In this document: positions 55,905 through 64,000 of the stretch, piece by piece
How positions within the stretch are numbered: position 1 is the first letter of the stretch
Layout of the letters: each line of letters starts with the position of its first letter
Source of the DNA: Aphrocallistes beatrix
Taxonomy: Eukaryota > Porifera > Hexactinellida > Sceptrulophora > Aphrocallistidae
DNA length: 64,000 nucleotides
Assembly: GCA_963281255.1 (NCBI GenBank)
Contig: OY725490.1
Span: 3,348,001-3,412,000, forward strand
Reading direction: 5' to 3'
Notes under the pieces: generated by a model
Told to the model about the DNA's origin: nothing
The model's database searches: none
The model's input: the letters and a program-made list of their open reading frames with translations, nothing else
Program-made: the position numbers and the translations under genes

Positions 55905-56739
55905 CTTGAGTATTGATTATCTTCTGTTGCGTATCATTCAAATCATCCCGCATCTGCTCCACCTCACTGGCACAAGATGCGATGGCGGTTTGTGAGTTGG
56001 AGAGTGTACTCTCTGCTCGGATGAAGTCCCTGGCCAGCTGTAGCCGATTCAGCTGCTCCAGCTGTGACACGCAGCGCTGGTAAGAGAGATAGGCGGCTCT
56101 CTCCGAGTGCAAGCGAGTCAGAGTCGGGTTTATCTCGCTCTCGAGGACGTCGTTGATCTCCTCCAGCTTCTGGTTCTTCTTGTCGATGGTCCTCTGAGCC
56201 GTAGACTTCTTATTCTCCCACATCCTCGTCCCGGCCGCCTCCTCTAAGAGGGACAATATCTCCGGCGGCTTCATGTTCAATACTTTCGTGATTCTCCCTT
56301 GCATGATCAAGAAGTGCGGGTTCTGGATATTCAGCTGCACAGAGGTGAACAGGTCGTGGATGCGACCGGGTGTAGCCTGCACGCCATCAATCATGTACTT
56401 GTTCCGCCCCCCAATCACCACCTGTCTCGTGATCGTGATGCTGTCCTTCCAGTGGTAGCCCATCGGACTCTGTGCCTTGTCTGTGTTGTCGAAGGTTATC
56501 GTTACGGTAGCCTTGGTTACGCCTGTCTGTCCGCTCTTGTACACCAGGTCCTGGAGGGTGCTAGCGCGTACCTGGCTCAGGTTGTTGATGCCGAGGACGA
56601 AGCAGATGGAGTCTAGAATGTTGGATTTACCGCTGCCGTTCAGACCTGTAATGGCTGTGAAGAGCGGGTCGAATTCTCCCACACTAGTCCGTTTCGCGTA
56701 CGATTTGAATCCATCGATGATGATCTCTTTGATGTACAT
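55905..56739 (-). CDS. SMC2: SMC2 (condensin ATPase) exon 1: N-terminal head
   Basis: SMC2 is the core ATPase of condensin, which compacts mitotic chromosomes together with SMC4. This exon encodes residues 1-278: [18 protein letters not shown], Walker [10 protein letters not shown] (32-40), the Q-loop area [32 protein letters not shown] and [20 protein letters not shown], then the start of the first coiled coil. I use the ATG at 56739, which gives the family's MYIK start; the frame is open 20 codons further without similarity. The donor G|GTAAGAG lies at 55904. With exons 2 and 3 the coding length is 3525 nt, an exact multiple of three, giving 1174 residues, close to the usual ~1190-1200. Confidence 0.95.
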
Positions 56740-57064
56740 AAACGCTAGCTTCCCAGCTTTGTAAAATATTTTAAATATTCCAGGACGGATTGTAAGCAAA
56801 TTATATAATTTTCGAGCAGGGACAACTCCATTAAATTGATATGGCTGGGTCAGTGGTGGGCTAAAGAAAGGTGAAGATTTATATAGGGCCCCCTACCCTA
56901 ATGGCCAATAACTATAGTGCCTAGTCTAGATAAAAAGGTACCCCAGTTTTCCTCCACTTTCTAATTCAGTAACCACCTGACTCCCACATTTGCGCTGCGA
57001 TACTACCAAGTAAGTACAATCCAGCGAATGCATCAGTCAGATTTATTTTGCATAATTAAGTAAT
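56740..57064. other. SMC2 upstream region
   Basis: Presumed SMC2 promoter and 5' leader. No clear TATA box seen. Confidence 0.4.
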
Positions 57065-57395
57065 AAAAAAATCTATTTTTGATTTCAGATTCGTAAACTA
57101 CACATCCGAATTACTAATTTTGAAACTTTCAATACAAATACACATTCTCATGTAGAAAATTATCAACCTCTGCCACTTTGTGTCACTGATCGCCATCATA
57201 TATAATGGCTGTGACTCGGGACAAGTAGCTTCAAGTATCAAATGTAGATATTTATAATTTTGGGAGTTAGTAATTGAGTTGAGGATCTCAATTATGAGTA
57301 ATTAGAATGTGTAGATTAGGAATTAGAAATCAAAAATAGAGTATTCCTTAGTTTGAGCATGTATTCCTTTATGAATAGATCCACTTTAATACTAT
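57065..57395. mobile_element. MITE related to the 48.3-kb element
   Basis: Inverted ends of about 40 bp ('ctatttttgatttcagattc' and its imperfect complement near 57310-57342). A central 'gccactttgtgtcact' and the right flank 'atgaatagatccacttt' are shared with 48268-48610. Diverged. Confidence 0.6.
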
Positions 57396-57693
57396 TTGTA
57401 TGGAGGTTTCTGTGGTGGTCGAACACTTTTGTCCGGATACTGTCAATATATATATTTGCCACAACTACTCTAGGGATCAGAATAAACGGGGTCAGTTGGA
57501 AAATGGGCATAACTAAGTTTTGATCGCAGGATAGCATATTATGATCATTGCTTAATAGCTAGCTCAGCAGGGTGGCGTGCCCGATACTTCTGCATTATAG
57601 GCTGAACAATTCTGGATGGGCACGTGCTAACTAAAATAACCTAACTGCGCTTATGGTTGCACAAGTAGTAGCTCCCCCAGTGAGCTGTTAAAA

Positions 57694-58116
57694 GCAGGGT
57701 TGGCAGGTTTTGTCCACTTGGACAAAACCTAGTGGTTTTAACCAGGTTAAAACCGTCCTGTCCAAAACCTCTTGGGTGGACAAAACTGGACAAAACCTCA
57801 AAATTTAATTTAATTCATAAATTCACAGTTATATCGAAGTTTTGTCCAAGTTTTGTCCAGGTTTTGTCCAAGTGTTGTTCGTGGCTTCCATGATAAATCG
57901 AATACAAAATATAGTTATAGTAATAAACAGGAGTTAGCAAGAAAATCCATTCATTGTCCTCACTCTCTTTCCATCTTAAACTGTTTCGTACCCACTGCAA
58001 TGATTTACAGTTTCCATTAGGTTTTGTCCAGTTTTGTCCGGTTTTAACCGGTTAAAACCAGGTTTTGTCCACTGCCCTGTCCAAAACCTGTTTTGGACGG
58101 ACAAAACCCAACCCTG
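57694..58116. mobile_element. Foldback element built of GTTTTGTCC repeats
   Basis: The ends are CAGGGTTGG and CCAACCCTG. GTTTTGTCC and its complement GGACAAAAC occur more than 15 times in both orientations, in two clusters (57710-57800 and 58020-58110) that mirror each other around 'ttaaccaggttaaaacc'. Ends of the CAGGGTTGG type suggest a hAT MITE, but I found no clean 8-bp target duplication. Confidence 0.75.
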
Positions 58117-59084
58117 ATACTTAAAAGGGATTAAATAAAATTCAGAAAGAACGGACTGAGAGCATACAGTTCAGGGGAATATGTTGAGATACAGGGTCTG
58201 TTAATTTGTTTGCCGAATCTTTCTTGTAACTAGAGGGGTATACTGACACTGTAAAATCTTGGTGCCAATTTTCAATCCATGTGTACTTGATGTGTTGTCC
58301 CAGAGCTTTTTTGTAGGTATTTTTCATAATTCGTTAGTAAACATTTCGGGCATTTCTTCGTTAAAACCAATCAGAATTGGTTAATACAAAATATACTTCG
58401 GTTATTTAAAGTTGGAGATAAAAATGCGCTTCATATTAATTTCTTTCCTTCCGTCAGTAGCATTTTTTCTTCAAAAAAATATCATGCCATAAATGGCCTA
58501 GCATAACCCATTCAGAATTAGAAACAATAATAACTTCATAAATATACGCTAAAGAGTATGGAAATATTTTCATTAGATATAATATAATACAAAAGTATAT
58601 TTTAAAGCAATGATTGTTTCTAACGACTATATTTTAGATACGGGAGCCTGGCGGTCAAAGGGGGATTTATGTCCGAAATTTGATCATCTAGGATCATAAC
58701 TCATGAATCTGATTTAAAATTTTTTCGAAAATGTTCAGGATTAAATTTTTGTTCATTGAAAGAATAATAAAAATGGGGAGGGGGGTTAAGAGAAAATCGC
58801 CAAAAATTGGTATTCAGTCACCTTATTAGGTATGTGAAAAACCGTAGTCAACCTTCCCAGAAAAATTGCACGAACGATTTTCTTCTTCAGTGGGAAATTC
58901 TGAGTCAGAAAAAAGTTGGTGCCATAAATTAACATAACATGTCATCATGAAAACAAATGCCCCTCCACTCATAATATAGGGCAGTGCTTTCCAAGTATGC
59001 GGAACCCTGTATAATCTCTTTTCACAATGGAGCAGTATTAAATAGCATTTGTTGTTTGAAACACCGTTTTAGGTAAAATATAAA
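58117..59084. other. Gene-free stretch
   Basis: AT-rich, no repeat partner or coding signal recognised. Confidence 0.4.
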
Positions 59085-59159
59085 TTGATAAATACAAAAT
59101 TGAGAAAATACGCTTCATTTACACCTTTAATTAAATGGCTGAGTAATCCTCAGTCCAAA

Positions 59160-61020
59160 CATGAAAAAAACACTTTATATCCCGTGATAAGAAAAATATT
59201 ATCACGAAAATCCACATTTAAAAATATTTCCGAAACCCAATTCAGGAATCAGGATGAAGAGGAAAATATCGAATTTTTGGGAATCCAAACTGGCTAAGCA
59301 TATGAAAAAGAATAATGAAGATGTGAGCATCGTCCTCAATAATAAGTGCAGCGTACCCATAGAGTCAGTATTCCCACCTTTGACCGTGATGAGAGTTAAG
59401 CCAGGAGAGAACGAAGGAGGCTAGTGGCACCAATTAAATTAACTTCCTACGAAACATTCATAAGAGAGAAATTCGTGATCAGATGGCTCTTCCTTTCCAT
59501 GACAATTGGCGCAAAATGGAGCGAATCCCTCTCCCGACACCTGTATAGAACAGACGGAGACTTTTGATTACAATGGAGGGTTCCGATGAGTTCACTACCA
59601 GTGTGCCATTCGAGACCACTCTGTTCTGCAAATCTAGAAAGACGCTTCCTCCGTCAGTCCACTACGTATCTTCGTCACGAGCCGCCCCAGTCAATGGACA
59701 GAGCGCCATCTCGATTATGGCAAGAAATTTCAGATCAACGATGATTTCCAAGTGCTCGGATTTTCACCCGAAAACCGAGACCTCTACTTCGGGGAAGAGA
59801 TACGCCAGCGTTGGAAAACTAAAAGCCGTCCACCAACTATTCGACGGGGACGCTGCATTAGTTCGAATCTTAAGGTTGTCACTAGTTCGAATATCATAGG
59901 TTGTCATTAGTTCGACTCGGTTTTTGCTAAGGTTGTCATTAGTTCGACTCGGTTTTTGCTAAGGTTGTCATTAGTTCGACTCGGTTTTTGCTAAGGTTGT
60001 CATTAGTTCGACTCGGTTTTGCTAAGGTTGTCATTAGTTCGACTCGGTTTTGCTAGGGTTGTCATTAGTTCGACTCGATTTTATTGAGAGTAAACATTCA
60101 TTAACGGAAATATGGTTGCGGAGAAAATAATCGCAGAAAGTGAAAGTAGGCATTTTAAGTTTGAAACAATGTCAAATTGACGGCGAAAGTGGTATTTTAA
60201 TTTTGTGAGGTTTGGAAGCATAACAATGAGTAAATATCAATGAATTGATCATTTAGAACTAATGCCAACTCTCCCAAAACCGAGTCGAACTAATGACAAC
60301 CCTACAAAAACCGAGTCGAACTAATGACAACCCTAGCAAAAACCGAGTCGAACTAATGACAACCCTAGCAAAACCGAGTCGAACTAATGACAACCTATGA
60401 TATTCGAACTAGTGACAACCTTTGAAATTCGAACTAATGCATGCACCTCTATTCGACAGCCACGATGAGATTAAACAGCTCGCACTTCAACAATTTGGAC
60501 GCGATTCTCACACTCATACGTTATCGCACCTCTATACACAGGTAGTTCTGTACATCATCAGGAGGCAGTTGTCGCGAATGTGCCTTTACGAGTACAGCGA
60601 AGTCCTCGTTATGTCCCACTTCAATCCGGCCATTAAGGAGTGTATTAATGCGATCGGGCTAGAAGCAAATCAGGGAATTTACGAAGGGAGTTTACCTCCG
60701 ACAAGTCCATCCATCTGAAGCTCGACGTAAGTTTACGATTGTGAGTGACTCAGTCTAATGCACGCGTTTATAAAAGTTGAGGATTTCGGTGTCCACGTGA
60801 AGGTGTGGACGTTCCAACATCTGACCATTCCTGAGTATATGGCGGCCGTTTCCATTTGTAATAATCTCTGGCGCAAACAATGTTACATCATTCGCTATTT
60901 CACAACTTCCAGCAAGCTCCTCGCCATATACAAAATGGTGATTCGCTTCGTGAGTGGCATTCTAATGCACGACGCAGGTTTCATAGCGTCCGTTCTCTGT
61001 CGACATGTTCTCCCAGTTCC
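59160..61020 (+). pseudogene. NLR-type NACHT NTPase pseudogene, split by an insertion
   Basis: Pieces appear in NLR order but in changing frames. VPIESVFPPLTVMRVKPGE comes at about 59350. LPPSVHYVSSSRAAPVNG follows at about 59647, like the NACHT 'LP...VTSRP' sensor strand. FQVLGFSPENRDLYF (59740, another frame) is the characteristic NACHT block. HTLSHLYTQVVLYIIRRQL (60510) and FQHLTIPEYMAAVSI (60810), then MVIRFVSGIL, match the winged-helix end of NLRs. The P-loop is missing between 59420 and 59560, and at least one frame change lies near 59710. A 580-bp element interrupts it at 59858. No leucine-rich repeats were seen downstream. It is dead, but evidence of an NLR family in this genome. Confidence 0.72.
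59854..60445. mobile_element. Element with satellite-like inverted ends inside the NLR pseudogene
   Basis: The left end has about six direct units of 30-32 bp ('ttgtcattagttcgactcgg' plus 'tttttgcta'), preceded by a variant unit. The right end has about five units in inverted orientation. About 170 bp of unique sequence separates them. The outer tips are TTAGTTCGAA and TTCGAACTAA. TGCA flanks both sides (59854-59857 and 60442-60445), consistent with a 4-bp target duplication, and the NLR reading frame is in the same phase on both sides. Confidence 0.82.
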
Positions 61021-62043
61021 ATTGTCACTCCATAATGCACCTATGCACTATCAGCTATATTCTGGCACTACAGTTTTAATGGTTCAGACTGGAAGGAATT
61101 CACTCAATAATTCCTTTTCATATGCACAGTCATTTTTGAAACAAACTCGTAATTCCATCCTTAGCACTTCCCTTTTTTTCAAGAGATTTCCTATCCTCTC
61201 TGTCTCTGTTTCCTTGACACCATTTCTCCAAACGAATGGCATTGCTTGATGAAATCCCTGGATTATGTTCGAAATTTCCAATTAATACTAATTCAATCTG
61301 CATACGTCGCCACCACCCAGTTCAACTCTCTCCTAAATCAGCTAGCCACTTGAAGCGTCCTTTACTTAGCTCTAGCCTAATGATAAAGATTACACTGACA
61401 TTCATTCGTTTACAGTATTCAAGCTACTGCCACTCTACCACCTGACTCTAGAGTCAGCATTAGCTTGCGGAATTGTGACCTATCAGCCTATTAAACTTCT
61501 CTACGTCTATTCTCCTCCACCAACCCATTAACTGGGAGTTTGCAGTTATACAAATCCGAAATGAACCAACAGCTGTTAGAGTAATAAACCAATCAATTCT
61601 CTTCAATAATATTACAAAGTATTACTGAGCAAGATTAATGATATCCATATAAGGATTATATTCTCAATATGTTTGAAACTTAATACGTAACTTGAAAATC
61701 GAAAGTGATTAAAAAAACTTTCAATGAATAAATGTTTATCATTTACCTTGATAACTTAAAACTCCCGGATGGCTTGGGGTTTTTTCTAATTTTTATGGCT
61801 TCCCCACCCAAAATGGCTTAAACCGTAAATGACGCGACACATTCCAGGGGCAACGGAGGGTTTTAAATATTTATATGGGGGCAAGTGACGATGACTCATC
61901 ATAAAAACCCATAATATTGAATTTGCATTATAATGCTATACAATGATTCCCAAAATATTTCCTCAAAATATCAGAATTTTTCACACCCTCGAAAGGTGTT
62001 AAAAATGGAATAACTGGAAAACGAGAAGAGATTAGGTTACTTG
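61021..62043. other. Downstream of the NLR pseudogene
   Basis: The open frame runs on to 61249 without recognisable repeats. A 'cccaaaatggcttaaac' motif is at 61808. Nothing else recognised. Confidence 0.45.
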
Positions 62044-62396
62044 AGATCTAAGTTGACTAATTCATGAATTGAATAATTCGAATAATTCATAATTCATCAA
62101 GCCTGAGAAGAATTATTCAAAATTGAAAGTTTTTTACAGGAAAATATCATGAATTATATGAATGAATTTTTCGAATGATTAATAATTCAGGATTCTGAAT
62201 TATCGGAATTATTCATAATTCCTGAATTATGAATTATTCGAATAATTCATATTTCAGAAATTATGAATTATTCGAATTATTCATTAATTCATGAATTTGT
62301 CAACTTAGCTTATGATTGACTAATTCATGCTTGAATTATGAATTATTCGAATAATTCATAATTCTTTGCCACTTTTTAATGAATTAGTCAACTTAG
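62044..62396. repeat. Palindromic AATTC-type element, long copy
   Basis: The inverted ends 'ctaagttgactaattcatg' and 'gaattagtcaacttag' bound many 'gaattattcgaataattcat' palindromes. An internal 'aaaactttcaat' segment is shared (inverted) with 43965-43980. Confidence 0.88.
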
Positions 62397-62439
62397 CTTG
62401 AGATTAATTGTTCATAGGCATTGAAACACCTTTCTATGT

Positions 62440-62640
62440 AAGAAATTTTCATGATCAGGAGAAAATGACTCATCAATAATTCTATCATGTCAAAAAATAT
62501 CGGAGATATCCCAGTTTGCCTCCTTTATCAAGCAGTCGCCAGCCAGAGATCCCATAAAAGCGCCGGATATCAAGTGGGTATAGTCTGGCTCAGATATTGC
62601 TCAAACAAGTTCCACTGTGCCAGACTATACTCAAGCCCTA
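62440..62640. repeat. GTATAGTCTGGC repeat, inverted copy
   Basis: Complement of 18945-19165: 'ttcatgatcaggagaaaatg', 'ctccTTTATCAAGCAGTCGCC' and 'agtgggtatagtctggc'. Confidence 0.75.
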
Positions 62641-62852
62641 TGAGAGGGGGCCAGCAGGGCCATTTGGCCCGGGCCTCCTCACATTCCAAGGTCTCACAAA
62701 AATAGACAGGATTCATTATAATAATTAATTTTATATTCTATTTTACAATATTTGGATTAGGTAGTGCTCTTGTTAACCCATAATAATAACTGTATTTTCA
62801 ACATTCAGTGAAAACCCAGTATGATTTGATTATATTGAACGGACATATACTA

Positions 62853-63035
62853 TACAGTAGAACTCGGTTAGTACGTACTCGGATAATACGTTCTTCGGTT
62901 TAGTAAGTACTCATTTCTCTGAACCAAAATCCATCTATAATATTTCTATGTAGTACAAACTCGGTTAGTACTTACGGATAGTACGTACTAATAATTCCTT
63001 CCCGAAGGGGTACGTCTTATCCGAGTTCTACCGTA
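62853..63035. mobile_element. 179-bp pogo/Tigger-like MITE
   Basis: The element at 62855-63033 begins CAGTAGAACTCGGTTAGTAC and ends ATCCGAGTTCTACCG, with TA at 62853-62854 and 63034-63035. The CAGTAGAAC...TCGG ends are typical of pogo/Tigger elements. Confidence 0.9.
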
Positions 63036-63055
63036 CTTTATTAGATATTATACGG

Positions 63056-63315
63056 GTTGCAATCCAAATGAATTGCTTCAAGAAATACTCGAACTTGGGC
63101 TATCTGCAATGTTTCCAAATACCATAATTGCACTACGTATTTTTGTTAGTTTGCCTTCATCAGTAGCTTCAGGGGAACGCACCTTCAATGTTTTGAAGCA
63201 ATTTAAAAATTACCACCGTTCAACTATGGGACAAGAGCGTTTAAATGGGCTGGCCATGCTTTATATCAATTATGATATTAAACGAAGATTATATTTTACC
63301 TCATTAATTAATTGA
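63056..63315 (+). pseudogene. hAT transposase dimerisation-domain relic (ZMYM/ZNF862-like type)
   Basis: An 80-codon frame reads MFPNTIIALRIFVSLPSSVA, SGERTFNVLKQFKNY, RSTMGQERLNGLAMLYINYD. This is the C-terminal hAT dimerisation domain of the type with 'FPN..IALRI.LTLPV.VAS.ERSFS.LK..KN'. An in-frame stop lies upstream at about 63068, and no other transposase part is present. It differs from the hAT piece at 12111, so two hAT lineages are represented. Confidence 0.82.
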
Positions 63316-63479
63316 TGCATTCGCACAGAAAAGGGCTAGAAAAGCATTTATCAATTAAAACTCGTTTGTATTCACATAATTACACTTCTATTATCGTATA
63401 ATATTTATCACTTCTCATGTTTTCATTTATTGGAATTGTAGTCGATTCTAGTAAATTCTAGCAGTGTCTGATTCTCTCA

Positions 63480-63590
63480 GAGGCCCTGACTATACTCACT
63501 TGGTATCCGGCGCTTTTGTGGGATCTCTAGGTGGCGACGGCTTGATAAAGGTGGAGGCAAACTGGGGTGTCTTAATGATATTTTTTATTG
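63480..63590. repeat. GTATAGTCTGGC repeat, short copy
   Basis: 'ctatactcacttggtatccg' and 'gataaaggtggaggcaaact' match 18990-19080. Confidence 0.75.
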
Positions 63591-64000
63591 TTGAAAAATT
63601 ATAGTTGTAGGATTTCTAAACCCTGCGAATCGTTCGAAAGGAGACAAAATTACATTGAATTTTTATAAAATCGCTATACTTGATAGTAAAAACAAATAAT
63701 ACTTTTCTTCTTTTTATTGCAAATTTTACTTGCATATGTTACTTTTTTCAAGTTATTTAACAAACCCAGACATTAAAGAGAAACTGGATATTGTAATTTA
63801 CATTTAATAGCATGCTTTAATAAATAAAAATACACTTTATATGGAAAAATTTATAATCAAATAGAATTACAGAATAGTATTATTAGACAAATATATACTT
63901 GTATCTATAGAAATATAACTTGCCTTATCACAATCATATGTATTATAAGCCTTTATTATATATATACAAATAATAGTAATGGATCTCAGTTATTCCTCTG
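63591..64000. other. Window end, gene-free
   Basis: AT-rich sequence with no feature recognised. Confidence 0.4.

Noticed and set aside
59866-60080. CRISPR-like direct repeats
   Set aside because: The units are contiguous 30-32 bp repeats without spacers, mirrored on the other side, in eukaryotic DNA.

Overview
This is AT-rich, intron-bearing animal nuclear DNA, crowded with transposon remnants. Animal origin is suggested by a condensin SMC2 gene with long introns, a Rab28 GTPase with a CaaX end, Frizzled-like (class F) seven-helix receptors, an NLR-type NACHT relic, and mariner, Tc1, hAT and CR1/L2-like elements. The mix of RING-less coiled-coil/NHL proteins, MATE exporters, class F receptors and NLR sequence would fit a sponge, possibly a glass sponge, but that is a low-confidence inference from gene content.

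Layout. 1-3 kb: the last exon of a single-pass membrane protein, then the terminal exon of RAB28. 3.7-36.3 kb: a MATE (multidrug and toxin extrusion) cluster. It has four intact single-exon genes: A (+, 3720), B and C (-, 8880 and 13726) and E (+, 21175). Copy F (26584) has a one-base frameshift. Copy D (17180) is a deleted mosaic pseudogene, and there are a 5' scrap (11997) and a 3' scrap (36046). A central block of about 430 bp is almost the same in every full copy on both strands, while the ends diverge, which looks like gene conversion. An intact coiled-coil/NHL gene lies at 34003.

37.3-56.7 kb: two SMC genes head to tail on the minus strand. Only exon 1 of SMC1 (cohesin) is visible at 37307-37415, with an intron directly after the first part of Walker A. 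No later SMC1 exon was recognised in the 37 kb below it, so the MATE cluster may lie inside SMC1 intron 1. SMC2 (condensin) is complete in three exons (55905-56739, 41723-43285, 38160-39286). These join in frame to about 1174 residues. Its 2.4-kb intron 2 holds a second NHL gene (40137, +). Its 12.6-kb intron 1 holds a third NHL gene (52634, +) and a tandem pair of class F receptor genes (-, one frameshifted).

57-64 kb: no intact gene. There are foldback elements, an NLR pseudogene split by an element with satellite-like inverted ends, a pogo-like MITE and a hAT dimerisation-domain relic. Several MITEs across the window can be delimited exactly: 8-bp target duplications at 5.9, 45.9 and 48.7 kb, and TA duplications at 12.5, 24.3 and 62.9 kb. 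For the 24.3-kb insertion an empty-site copy is present near 30.9 kb.
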